DNA of 64,000 bases from Acidilobaceae archaeon (GTDB lineage: Archaea; Thermoproteota; Thermoprotei_A; Sulfolobales; Acidilobaceae). The notes below the pieces were generated by a model that was given only the letters and a program-made list of their open reading frames with translations, had not been told where the DNA came from and did not search any database. Of this stretch, positions 49,775 through 58,527 are shown one piece after another; position 1 is the first letter of the stretch, and each line of letters begins with the position of its first letter. The stretch lies in assembly GCA_027037535.1 (NCBI GenBank), contig JALVZQ010000003.1, positions 62,001 to 126,000 of the forward strand. The letters run 5' to 3'. Both the position numbers and the translations under genes were made by a program.

Positions 49775-51193
49775 ATGAGTGATATAATTACAGGACTAGA
49801 ATCCTATGTAGAGAAAGCATTTAGAAAAGCAGAAGAGCTCGGAGTAGACTTCATAGACGCCAGGATACAAGACTACAGGTACGAGAGCATAGTCTACGAT
49901 AACGACCGTGTAAAGAGCTATTCCTACACGACTACGACCGGAGTAGGATTCAGGATAGTATACAAGGGATTCCACGGATACTCCTCGACAACCATCCCTA
50001 CCTGGGAGGGCATCGAGAAGGCACTACTCACCGCCTACAGAATGGCCAAGGCCCTCTACCATGCTGGAGGAGAGCCTAGTCCACTAGCAGAATACCCAGC
50101 GATAAGGGCCTACAGTAGATCAGGATACATAAAATATCCCTTCGAGATCAGCGACGATGAGAAAATAGAAGTCGTGAAAACACTCGTCTCAACCGCCAAA
50201 GAAGTCAAAGGAGTAGTATCGGCCACTGCAAGGCTGGGCCTACAACACGATAAGAGAGTAGTACTGAACAATGAGGGAACAAGAGTAGAGACAGACGTTG
50301 TACTAACAGGGTTCTTTGTCTCCGCAGTAGCACGCTCCGATAAAGGCATGGAGATGGCCTATGACTCGAAGAGCAAAGTCTCCGGCTGGGAACTAGTAGA
50401 GTACACAGACCTAAACGCCATGGCAAATGAAATAGGAGAGCTCGCAGTAAAAGCAGCTCACGCGACTGTACCAGAGGCAGGAAAATACCGTGTAGTCCTC
50501 CACCCCGAAGTAGTAGGCCTACTCGTGCACGAAGCCCTAGGACACGCGAGCGAGGGCGACTTGGTCGCTAGCGATGCTAGCGTGATAAAAGACAAGCTAG
50601 GCCAAAAAATAGGATCCGACCTAGTAAGCATAGTGGACGACGGCCGGCACCCAGACGGATACTATGTCCCCTTCGACGACGAGGGAGTAGAAAAGAAGAA
50701 GACCACGATAGTAGAAAACGGTGTCCTGAAAGGATACCTTGCCGGAAGGGCAGAGAGCCAGAAGCTTGGAATAGATCCCACCGGCAATAGTAGAGTAATG
50801 AGCTATCAGCACCCTCTACTTGTAAGGCAGACAAACTACTATATCCTCCCAGGAGACCATGCGTTCGACGAGCTAGTCCAAGAAGCAAAAGATGGAATAT
50901 ACGTTACTGGGAAGGGTGCAAGAGGAGGAGAAGTAGATCCCGGCGCGGGAACATTCACGTTCGGTGTAGGAGTCTCGTGGAAAATAGAGAACGGAGAAAT
51001 CACGACTCCTCTGAGAGGAGTAACGCTAACAGGAATGATACTAGATGTGCTCAGGAACATTGAAGCACTAGGAAAAGACCTCCACGTATACACGAGCGTG
51101 TTTGGAGGATGCGGTAAAAGCGGCCAGCTCGTGCGTGTAGGCGATGGAGGGCCATACGTTCTCGTAGGAGAGATCATTGTTGGAGGGAGGTGA
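49775..51193 (+). CDS. tldD: TldD-family metalloprotease subunit
   Basis: A 472-residue protein of the TldD/PmbA family. HEALGHASEGD (near residue 250) is the HExxxH zinc motif, so this is the catalytic subunit. It forms a heterodimer with TldE that degrades unfolded peptides through a narrow channel; bacterial TldD/E also processes microcin and CcdA. The C-terminal beta domain (LTGMILDVLRNIEALGKD and SVFGGCGKSGQ) is standard. The partner gene follows at once. Preceded by AT-rich spacer with a TATA-like stretch. Confidence 0.94.
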   Translation: MSDIITGLESYVEKAFRKAEELGVDFIDARIQDYRYESIVYDNDRVKSYSYTTTTGVGFRIVYKGFHGYSSTTIPTWEGIEKALLTAYRMAKALYHAGGEPSPLAEYPAIRAYSRSGYIKYPFEISDDEKIEVVKTLVSTAKEVKGVVSATARLGLQHDKRVVLNNEGTRVETDVVLTGFFVSAVARSDKGMEMAYDSKSKVSGWELVEYTDLNAMANEIGELAVKAAHATVPEAGKYRVVLHPEVVGLLVHEALGHASEGDLVASDASVIKDKLGQKIGSDLVSIVDDGRHPDGYYVPFDDEGVEKKKTTIVENGVLKGYLAGRAESQKLGIDPTGNSRVMSYQHPLLVRQTNYYILPGDHAFDELVQEAKDGIYVTGKGARGGEVDPGAGTFTFGVGVSWKIENGEITTPLRGVTLTGMILDVLRNIEALGKDLHVYTSVFGGCGKSGQLVRVGDGGPYVLVGEIIVGGR

Positions 51194-51201
51194 ATAGAGG
51201 A

Positions 51202-52557
51202 ATGAGACTAGATCTCGACCTGGAGAAGCTATTGAAATATGCTGAGAAAATGGGAGCCTCCGAGGCAGAGCTATCAGCGTCTGTAACAGACAAATACGTT
51301 TTCGAGATATCCAAGGACAGCCTAGAGCGGGCTCTCTCAACGACAACTATTGGATTCGGCATACGAGTGGCGATAGGGAAGAAGATAGGTGCCGCCGGCG
51401 GAGAGATAACCGGGGAAGAAGGAGCCCTCGAAATAATTAGGCACGCTATAAAGATAGCGAAAAGCACAAGAGAAGACGAAAAATGGCCAGGCTTCAACCC
51501 AAAGATAGGTAAGGCACCTGTAGATGTCCCCGTCTACAGCGAGGAAACAGCTTCCCTAACCGAGGAAGAGGGAGTAAGGATACTCCAAGGGCAGTTGAAG
51601 CTAGTAAAAGAATCTGATCCAAGCATAACAATTGCAGGAGCAAGCTTCCGCGTCTCAAGATCCTATTCGGGATTCATAAACTCCTACGGCGGCCCATTAG
51701 GAGAGGAATCAACCTCCTACTCGTATGTACTGGAGCTTAAGAAGAAGACCGGGGAAGGCGAGGGCACCTATATAGACTGGAAACTAGGCGTGAAGCTCGA
51801 CGCCGAGGGAATAGAGGAGACTACTCAAAGAGCAATAAGCAGAGTATCCGACGCTGTCAAGGCATCTCCCATAGAAGGATTCAAAGGTACACTAATATTG
51901 GATAATGCCGAGGTCGCCTCACTCCTAAGAATATTGATTGTCCCCGCAATATCAGCCGACAACGTGCAGCAGAGGCGGAGTCCCCTCACAGGAAGACTTG
52001 GCGAAAAAGTCCTAAGCGAGAAGATAAACATAATCGATGACCCATTCCTACCCTATGAGACGGGTAGCGCGGTATTCGACGATGAGGGACATCCGACGAG
52101 CAAGAAACACGTCTTCGAGAAGGGAGTACTAGCCACATACCTATACGATCATTATACCGCGAGCATAGAAGGGAGAGAGAGCACCGGCAACGGATTCAAG
52201 TCGTCTCACCACACGCCACCTAGCCCGTCGCCAACAAACCTCATCCTAGAATCCGCGATTCATAAAGAGAAGCTCGAAGACGCAGTAGTAGAAGTGGAGA
52301 AGGGACTCTACGTGGTATCAACGATTGGTAGCTGGCTCTCGAACCCTGTCAGCGGACAGATAAACGCCACGGTAACACTCGGATACCTAATAGTTGGAGG
52401 AGAGATACAGAAGCCCGTGAAAGGAGTAGCTATCAGCGGAAACATCTACGAGGCGCTCGCCGACTCCTTCCAATACACTGCTGGTCCACGGAGATGCCTG
52501 TTCGGCGTCTGCTCAAGCTCAATAGTTGTATCGGACTTCACGATCGCCGGACACTAG
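51202..52557 (+). CDS. tldE: TldE/PmbA-family partner subunit
   Basis: A 451-residue protein homologous to TldD but without the HExxxH motif, so it is the non-catalytic half. The family ending (VKGVAISGNIYEALADSFQY, then a C-rich RRCLFGVCSSSIVVSDFTIAG) is clear. ATG 51202 follows GGAGGTGAATAGAGGA; a GTG at 51190 overlapping the tldD stop is possible. The 3' end overlaps a convergent gene by 20 bases. Confidence 0.92.
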   Translation: MRLDLDLEKLLKYAEKMGASEAELSASVTDKYVFEISKDSLERALSTTTIGFGIRVAIGKKIGAAGGEITGEEGALEIIRHAIKIAKSTREDEKWPGFNPKIGKAPVDVPVYSEETASLTEEEGVRILQGQLKLVKESDPSITIAGASFRVSRSYSGFINSYGGPLGEESTSYSYVLELKKKTGEGEGTYIDWKLGVKLDAEGIEETTQRAISRVSDAVKASPIEGFKGTLILDNAEVASLLRILIVPAISADNVQQRRSPLTGRLGEKVLSEKINIIDDPFLPYETGSAVFDDEGHPTSKKHVFEKGVLATYLYDHYTASIEGRESTGNGFKSSHHTPPSPSPTNLILESAIHKEKLEDAVVEVEKGLYVVSTIGSWLSNPVSGQINATVTLGYLIVGGEIQKPVKGVAISGNIYEALADSFQYTAGPRRCLFGVCSSSIVVSDFTIAGH

Positions 52558-53113
52558 CCCTATAAACTATTTTCCCATCTATATAGACTACTCCTCCACC
52601 CCTTCGCTTCAACCTTTCAAGCATTCTTTGGGCCTCACGACGATAACTACAGTATGCTTCCCTCCTATTCCGGGCAGGAATACCGGTTACATCCGTGCAG
52701 ACAGCGACGATCGTTACAGTGACATCGACAGCTTCTACGTGCTTCGCGATATCCACTAGGTCATCTTCTAGCTCCCAAGGACACACGCCAGGTATCTCTA
52801 ATACTACCTCCTCTGTCCCCCTCTCATAGTCGAGCCCGTAGATCACTACGGCGCTCCACTTACGGGCAAAATCCTCCACCAGCCTAGTTAAAAGACCCGT
52901 GGCCGGATTAGGCTTATATCGGCTCCATCCCCTCTCTGAGACGATCTCCTCGAACCTGTCAAGGTCAATGATTATGAGAGAACCCTGAACCCCTGGGAAC
53001 CGATATGGGGCGGTCGGTGTGAGACTAGGCCGTTCATTCTCGAGGTCCATGGCTGCCCGCGTCCCCATCCCGCCCAGAAAAATAGCATCTAGCCGAGGTA
53101 TAATATCTAACAC
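52538..53113 (-). CDS. Unknown protein, possible palm-fold (GGDEF/GTP cyclohydrolase III-like) domain
   Basis: A 191-residue soluble protein. SLIIIDLDRFEEIVSERGWS (near residue 44) has the beta-alpha start with two aspartates seen in palm-domain nucleotidyl cyclases and archaeal GTP cyclohydrolase III, followed by PNPATGLLTRLVEDFARKW, as in the N-P-x-x-x-L helix of that enzyme, and strands WSAVVIYGLDYERGTEEVVLEI. A second half (DVTVTIVAVCTDVTGIPARN) could be a duplicated palm. The assignment is by pattern only. The GTG start has no Shine-Dalgarno motif and a TATA-like TTTAATAC lies about 27 bases upstream, so the transcript may be leaderless. It converges on tldE. Confidence 0.55.
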   Translation of the reverse strand: MLDIIPRLDAIFLGGMGTRAAMDLENERPSLTPTAPYRFPGVQGSLIIIDLDRFEEIVSERGWSRYKPNPATGLLTRLVEDFARKWSAVVIYGLDYERGTEEVVLEIPGVCPWELEDDLVDIAKHVEAVDVTVTIVAVCTDVTGIPARNRREAYCSYRREAQRMLERLKRRGGGVVYIDGKIVYRASVRRS

Positions 53114-53218
53114 TCAACCGTATAGGTATTAAATGTAAAACCACAGGATTAACCTGGCTCAACACGGAGAAGAGTAATACATGAATCCATAAGACAGGGC
53201 TGCGAGTGAGGAACATTG

Positions 53219-53959
53219 ATGATAGCGCCAGGAATAAGAATAGTTGAACCATATCCAGCACTATACTTAGAAGAGGAGGACGCCGTAGTAATAGCAGACA
53301 TACACCTCGGCTACGAAGAAGCCATGGCCAGGCAAGGAGTATACCTTCCCAGACTACAATACGATAAAATATCAATAATTATAAAGAAACTACTGGAAAC
53401 TACACAAGCATCAAAACTAGTTATCGCAGGAGACATAAAACATGAATTCTCGCGTCTACTAAAACAGGAGAAACTGGAGGTCGCAAAACTCCTCCACGAC
53501 GCGTATCGTGCTGGTTACAAGGAAGTAATAGTTGTAAGAGGCAACCACGATAACTTTATAGGCCCCCTAATAGAGAACCTCGGCGGAAAATTCGTAGAAG
53601 ACCTAGACACTAGCACGGCACTGATAACTCACGGACACAAAGACATCGAGTGTGGCGGTAAACCTATCATAATGGGCCATGAGCACCCCGCTCTACAGGT
53701 AAGCATAGGAGGTGCAAAGACCAAGTTTCCAGTCTTCCTCATAGTGCCATTGGAGGAGTGTGGTACAGCAATAGTTCTCCCAGCAAGCGGAGCGTACCAG
53801 GTAGGAAACAACATAACGCTAGAACAAGAAAACTATCTAAGCCCGATCATAAGGAAAAGAGCAGTCCTAGAAGAGGCGAAACCAATTATTATAGATGAAG
53901 ACGAGGGCCTGATGCCTCTTCCACCACTGGGTGATTTGAGAACGGTACTCGCTATCTAA
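53219..53959 (+). CDS. Calcineurin-like metallophosphoesterase
   Basis: A 246-residue phosphoesterase. The five motifs are in order: ADIHLGYEEAMAR (near residue 27), AGDIKHEF (near 67), VRGNHDNFIG (near 105), LITHGHKD (near 135) and IMGHEHPALQV (near 150). This variant belongs to the archaeal group related to the ICC/helicase-associated phosphoesterases. The substrate is unknown. TTG 53216 is one codon upstream; I take ATG 53219. Confidence 0.88.
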   Translation: MIAPGIRIVEPYPALYLEEEDAVVIADIHLGYEEAMARQGVYLPRLQYDKISIIIKKLLETTQASKLVIAGDIKHEFSRLLKQEKLEVAKLLHDAYRAGYKEVIVVRGNHDNFIGPLIENLGGKFVEDLDTSTALITHGHKDIECGGKPIIMGHEHPALQVSIGGAKTKFPVFLIVPLEECGTAIVLPASGAYQVGNNITLEQENYLSPIIRKRAVLEEAKPIIIDEDEGLMPLPPLGDLRTVLAI

Positions 53960-54115
53960 GATATGTCTAAGGGGCCTCATGTAATTTCCGTGGCAGAAAA
54001 GAGGAGGATATAGATAACGGACCCATAGGGCCTGGGCCCCGGAGGCGAAGAATATCCTGGTATAAGTCCTTGGCGGAAAACCCTTTCTTTCCAGCGCGTA
54101 TTTAATTTTTCCGGG

Positions 54116-54748
54116 CTAGTCTGCAGGTCCTAAAATACACTTCTCTTTCCAGAGCTTTCTATAGATGTTTGCTACCGCTCTCTCAACGTCTATTTCTCTC
54201 TTTGCTCCTGTGATTACCATCTTTCCACTGCTGAATATTAGGAGCACTACCGTGGGGTCGTTCATTCTGTAGATGAGTCCTGGGAACTGCTCTGGCTCGT
54301 ACATGCTTCCCTCTAGGCTGTAGGCTGCTGCTTCAAGGTCTACGTATACGTGGAGATTCGCGCTTGCTACTATATTCTGTATCTGGGTCTTCGGGACTCC
54401 TCTGACCGGTATGCCTGCATCTATTAGGCTCTTTATAATCTTCTTTACTGCGAAGACTAGCTGGTTTACGCTCTTCGCCCCAGTTACAACCATCTTGCCC
54501 GATTTGAAGATGAGGGCCGTTACCTTGGGGTTGTTTAACCTGTATACTAGTCCTGGGAACTGGTCTGGGTTGTAGTCTACGTCCGGTATTCTCGTCTCTA
54601 TGAGGTTTAAGTCGAGAGGGTGGTCTAGTATGACTGTTGCTACTATGTTTTCTATTTTTGCTTCAGGCCTCCGGTAGCCCTCTGGGACCTCGAGAGTCTC
54701 TAGTGGGCTAGGGTTCCTACCGGGGCTACGCTTCTCAGAACTAGACAT
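54116..54748 (-). CDS. tbp: TATA-box-binding protein (TBP)
   Basis: The general transcription factor that binds the TATA box and recruits TFB. The 210-residue protein consists of two direct repeats of about 90 residues: [19 protein letters not shown] with [20 protein letters not shown], and [20 protein letters not shown] with [20 protein letters not shown]. The phenylalanine positions for DNA insertion fall in the FKSG and FSSG strands. GGGTG precedes the ATG. A 22-base inverted repeat lies immediately upstream. There is a short charged N-terminal extension of about 25 residues. Confidence 0.98.
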   Translation of the reverse strand: MSSSEKRSPGRNPSPLETLEVPEGYRRPEAKIENIVATVILDHPLDLNLIETRIPDVDYNPDQFPGLVYRLNNPKVTALIFKSGKMVVTGAKSVNQLVFAVKKIIKSLIDAGIPVRGVPKTQIQNIVASANLHVYVDLEAAAYSLEGSMYEPEQFPGLIYRMNDPTVVLLIFSSGKMVITGAKREIDVERAVANIYRKLWKEKCILGPAD

Positions 54749-54770
54749 TTATAACACCCACATGTTATAA
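54749..54770. promoter_or_regulatory. Inverted repeat in the tbp leader
   Basis: TTATAACA-CCCACA-TGTTATAA is a perfect 8-bp inverted repeat with a 6-base spacer. It directly abuts the tbp start codon and contains its Shine-Dalgarno bases. It lies just downstream of a TATA-like TTTAAAT (near 54780 on the minus strand), so a bound protein could block initiation or translation. An operator is the more likely reading; an RNA hairpin is the alternative. Confidence 0.5.
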
Positions 54771-55138
54771 GTGAATATGCGTTATTTAAATAGTTCAAAT
54801 AAAAATAGATATACACTCGTCGACAAGGTATAAATATGACCAGTTTATATATACGGGGCAGACGGCCCTGGGCCTCTCCGGACCTGATCGCTCGAAGATT
54901 AATTTACTGCAAGACGTATTATTAAACATATACATGATATCCAAGATATATGCCGCATTGTACATAGGTAATACGTTGAGTAATCGAAGAGGGCCGGTCG
55001 CCCCATTGACCCTAGGGCATCCTATAATATTATACCCCTTATGTCGGCAAGCTCATCCCGGCCAATCTAACATCTATTAGGGTAATCCTTTTAAATCTCA
55101 AAAAACCAGGAAAAGGAAACTGGCCTAAAACAACAGGT
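54771..55138. other. Intergenic region between tbp and tRNA-Lys
   Basis: About 370 bases without a supported gene. The tbp promoter lies at its left end. A GC-rich patch (about 54855-54895, with GGCAGACGGCCC and CTCTCCGGACC) in AT-rich surroundings could mark a small RNA but has no box motifs I can defend. TTTTAAAT at 55089-55096 is a candidate tRNA promoter element. Confidence 0.4.
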
Positions 55139-55247
55139 GGGCCCGTAGCTCAGCCTGGTAGAGCGGCGGGCTCTTAACCCGTAGACGTGCATGGCAACCT
55201 GGCCGCACAGGCGGAAGTCCCGGGTTCAAATCCCGGCGGGCCCGCCA
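55139..55247 (+). tRNA. tRNA-Lys (CTT) with non-canonical intron
   Basis: The acceptor GGGCCCG pairs with CGGGCCC; the D stem is GCTC/GAGC; the anticodon stem GCGGG pairs with CCCGT around loop CTCTTAA, giving CTT; the T arm is CCGGG-TTCAAAT-CCCGG. CCA is encoded. The anticodon loop is uninterrupted, but about 32 extra bases lie between the 3' anticodon stem and the T stem, so the intron is at the anticodon stem/variable loop junction. Exact ends are not resolved by eye. Confidence 0.88.
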
Positions 55248-55317
55248 CATAACCACGTCAACGGGCTCCTTCCCATTCACTCATCGCAAACACCTAGAAT
55301 GGTCCGACTAAGGATAC

Positions 55318-56184
55318 TCACTTCTCGGATCCTGTCTCTTGATCTTCCATCATCGACGATACAGCTATAGCCAGCACGATGAGGCCTGCTCCTACAAGCT
55401 GGTAGTGATCCATGGTCTCATTCAACGCTATATACGAGAATATTCCGGCAAACACTGGCTCCAGCAAATAGACGATAGCCGCGACGCCCGCGCTTATATG
55501 CCTCTGCCCGTAGACCTGTAGTCCAAATGCTCCAATAGTGCATACAAGGGCGAGATACAATAGTACGAGGAGGGCCCTTACATCCATTAGAGGCTCGATA
55601 CCGGTTCTAGCCAGCCCAACAGGAAGAAACACTAGTCCGGGTATCATCTCCAGAAAAACTATGAGGAGAGGATCAGCACGGCTGACATGTGACACCATGA
55701 TGATCTGAGCCGCCCAGAAAACGGCTCCGAGGAGAACAAGGAAATCGCCAATGTTAAGCGCAACGTCTGGACGAGTAAGAAGATAGAGGCCGAGGAGACT
55801 CATTCCAAGGCTAATGGCGAGGTATCGATCATACTTTCTTAGAACAAGCGCCATGTAGGCATGTACAAAGGGAACGTTCATACCCGTTATAAAGGCGCTC
55901 TTCGAAGCCGTGGTTAGCCCGGTCCCCCAGCCCTGGAGCCATATGCCAAGAGTATATGCTATGCCGACTAGGAGACCTCCCTTAACAACATCCCTAGTCA
56001 AGAGATGCCGCTTATACCATACATAGGGGGCCAGGAGCATGATAGTCAACAGGCTCCTCATACCAGTGTAGAGCTCTCCGCCTACATATCCTACAGCGAC
56101 TTTTATCGCTGGAAACGACGAGCCCCAGAATGTACTCGTACCCAAAAGCGGTAGCAGACCCTTCAGTATCTTCTCTCTGTTCAA
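55318..56184 (-). CDS. EamA/DMT-family transporter
   Basis: A 288-residue protein with ten predicted helices in two EamA repeats. TSTFWGSSFPAIKVA in helix 1 and YLLEPVFAGIFSYIALNETMD (near residue 235) are the family signatures. DMT proteins export amino acids or other metabolites; the substrate is not predictable. The start is TTG with GGGAG just upstream. A short acidic tail (MEDQETGSEK) ends it. Confidence 0.88.
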   Translation of the reverse strand: MNREKILKGLLPLLGTSTFWGSSFPAIKVAVGYVGGELYTGMRSLLTIMLLAPYVWYKRHLLTRDVVKGGLLVGIAYTLGIWLQGWGTGLTTASKSAFITGMNVPFVHAYMALVLRKYDRYLAISLGMSLLGLYLLTRPDVALNIGDFLVLLGAVFWAAQIIMVSHVSRADPLLIVFLEMIPGLVFLPVGLARTGIEPLMDVRALLVLLYLALVCTIGAFGLQVYGQRHISAGVAAIVYLLEPVFAGIFSYIALNETMDHYQLVGAGLIVLAIAVSSMMEDQETGSEK

Positions 56185-56316
56185 CCTGCTCCCAGCCCTC
56201 GACGCAGAATTGTATAGTTGGCCGAAATAAAACCTGCATCTTTCACATTATTAAAACACAATATAATACAAGGGGAAGAATAGACAATACCAGATCCCTC
56301 CGATGGAGGCTGTATA

Positions 56317-57504
56317 GTGACAATGACAAGAAAAGAAACCATCGAAACAAAAATAAAATCATGCGGGACACCGCTACAATACACTATAGGAGTACTAGTG
56401 AAAATACCACCAATCCTCGGAGACACATGCAAGCTAGTAAAAGAACTAACAAAGCCAGTGACAAGACTATATGTGAGGGTCAACACGGCGAGGATAAGCG
56501 TCGAACAATACCTAGAACTACTAGACAAGCACGGAATAAGATTCTACAGAGACGAAGAGATACCGGAAGCCATATGGGCAGAGGTCTACGGTCCCTTCGA
56601 GGTACCAATATACCGGGGAAGAGTAATCGCGGATAAAAAAGCCAGCGAATCCGTCCTACTAGGAAGCGACCTTTATGCTCCAGGAGTAATAGGCGCGAGC
56701 CACTTTAGGAAGGGCCAGAAAGTAACCGTTGTCTCCGAGAACGGAGTAATTGTAGGAGCCGGGACAGCTATGATGGATCCCGGCGAGATGATGTCGTCGA
56801 GGAAAGGCCTCGCAGTAAGATTAGAGCATCCAAGATACAAGAGCTATAGGGTCCGAGACCTACCAGGCTACCAAGAGGGATACATATATGGCCAGAGCAT
56901 ATCGAGCATGTACGTCGGCCACATAGTAGACCACGAGCCGGGTCAGACAATAATAGACTTGACAGCGGCGCCAGGAGGGAAAATCTCGCACATAGCCCAG
57001 AAAGCCCCGCCTGACACACGTATAATAGCAGTAGATAGGCCGAGCAAGAAGCAGAAACTCGTTGAAACCCTGAGAAGACTAGGCTTAGAGGACCGTGTAG
57101 AGGTACTAGGCCTAGACTCCCGGAAAATAACTAGAAAGATACCCAGCCTCAATGAGACAGCGGATATCGTACTCGTCGATCCTCCATGCACGAACCTAGG
57201 AGTAAGACCAAAGGTCTACGATCTCAAGCGAGAACAAGACGTTAGAAACATGGTACTGTACCAGAGAGGATTCATAAGGGAAGCCTACAAGCTCCTCAAA
57301 CCAGGGGGAATACTGGTATACTCGACATGCACCCTTACATCTCCAGAAAACACGGGCAATATCGCATGGGCAGAAACCCTGGGCTTCGAACTAATAGAGC
57401 CTCCGAGAGGTCTAAGGAGGCCAACATATGCTGGGGACACGTTATGGTTTAACCCATTAGACGGTATACCAGGATTCTTTATCGCGCTTCTACGGAAGCA
57501 GTAG
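56317..57504 (+). CDS. RNA m5C methyltransferase with PUA domain (NSUN6-like)
   Basis: A 395-residue SAM-dependent methyltransferase. An N-terminal extension is followed by a PUA domain (about residues 112-190: LYAPGVIGASHFRKGQKVTV and VIVGAGTAMM), then the RsmB/NOP2-type catalytic domain: DLTAAPGGKISHIAQ (SAM loop, near 213), IAVDRPSKKQ, VDPPCTNLGVRPK (near 287, release cysteine) and VYSTCTLTSPEN (near 330, catalytic cysteine). The PUA position inside the N-terminal half is that of NSUN6 and archaeal tRNA C72 methyltransferases. The GTG start has GGAGG eight bases upstream. It overlaps the convergent surE by 26 bases. Confidence 0.92.
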   Translation: MTMTRKETIETKIKSCGTPLQYTIGVLVKIPPILGDTCKLVKELTKPVTRLYVRVNTARISVEQYLELLDKHGIRFYRDEEIPEAIWAEVYGPFEVPIYRGRVIADKKASESVLLGSDLYAPGVIGASHFRKGQKVTVVSENGVIVGAGTAMMDPGEMMSSRKGLAVRLEHPRYKSYRVRDLPGYQEGYIYGQSISSMYVGHIVDHEPGQTIIDLTAAPGGKISHIAQKAPPDTRIIAVDRPSKKQKLVETLRRLGLEDRVEVLGLDSRKITRKIPSLNETADIVLVDPPCTNLGVRPKVYDLKREQDVRNMVLYQRGFIREAYKLLKPGGILVYSTCTLTSPENTGNIAWAETLGFELIEPPRGLRRPTYAGDTLWFNPLDGIPGFFIALLRKQ

Positions 57505-58312
57505 CCTCTACCTCCTCAGTTAGATAACCGGCTAGCCGATCAAGGTATTTCTCGATCTCTTCATTGTTTATCCTAGGCGAGAGATCTAGCTGTAATGGAG
57601 TCAGCGTAATTGCCTCCTCTACATGGACGGCGTAGACGTCTGTGCCCGGTATCATCTCTGCAAGCATGCCGTACAGCCAATAATACTTGTTACCTCTCGG
57701 GTCATAGTTGACGTTTACCCTCTGGAGGAACTTTATCTTAGCAGGCCTAGCCACACGTATAGGGGTCTCGGGCCCGATATTCCTTGGATAATTAACGTTG
57801 AGCACGTTGACGCCATCCGGCAATCCATGCTCCAACACATACGATGAGATGATCCTCGTAGCCTTCAAAACGTACTCATAGTACTCAGGATCCTGGAAGT
57901 CCTGGGAATCCTCTATCGCAGCAGAGAAGGCTATAGCAGGGATACCGAGCAGGCTGGCCTGCGCAGCTGCCCCCACGGTACCACTACTCAATATGACCTG
58001 GATACTAGTGTTATCGCCAATGTTGACTCCGGAGACGACGAGGTCGACTCTAGGAGTTATCTCGTTGAGGGCGAGATAAATGATGTCGCTTGGCGTCCCG
58101 TTAGTAACGTATATGAGCGTGTTCCAATACCTTATCCTCCTTATCCGTAGCGGCTTGTGGAGCGTTAGCCCTAGACCGCTCGAACTCTTAGGGGTCTCAG
58201 GAGCGAAGATTATGGATTTACCCAGCGGCTTTACTGCGTCGTAGAGTAGTTTTAGGCCTAGACTGTATACTCCATCATCGTTTGTTACCAGTATTCTTCT
58301 GGATCCCTTCAC
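57479..58312 (-). CDS. surE: SurE survival protein / 5'(3')-nucleotidase, copy 1
   Basis: A 277-residue nucleoside monophosphate phosphatase. ILVTNDDGVYSLGLKLLYDA at the N-terminus holds the metal-binding aspartate pair; FAPETPKSSSGLGLTLH and DLVVSGVNIGDNTSIQVILSSGTVGAAAQAS (near residue 95) complete the site. GTG 58312 follows GGAGGG; a TTG at 58327 is in frame. A second surE lies 2.7 kb away on the other strand and the two are clearly diverged. Confidence 0.93.
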   Translation of the reverse strand: MKGSRRILVTNDDGVYSLGLKLLYDAVKPLGKSIIFAPETPKSSSGLGLTLHKPLRIRRIRYWNTLIYVTNGTPSDIIYLALNEITPRVDLVVSGVNIGDNTSIQVILSSGTVGAAAQASLLGIPAIAFSAAIEDSQDFQDPEYYEYVLKATRIISSYVLEHGLPDGVNVLNVNYPRNIGPETPIRVARPAKIKFLQRVNVNYDPRGNKYYWLYGMLAEMIPGTDVYAVHVEEAITLTPLQLDLSPRINNEEIEKYLDRLAGYLTEEVEATASVEAR

Positions 58313-58527
58313 CCTTCGTCCCTCCAATTGTATTATAGCATTATGAAGGGAGACTCCCCGAGTCTACTTGAGTTACCCGTCTAGCCCTCCCCCAGGTATA
58401 GGGCCCATATGAGCGGACAATTTGCCTAGGCCCGTTCACCTGGAGAGATGTTGGCTTCTTATTTATGAAGAATACGATGTAAAGGTATTATAAAGTATCG
58501 TGTTATGTAGGAAACAATATCTCAGGC

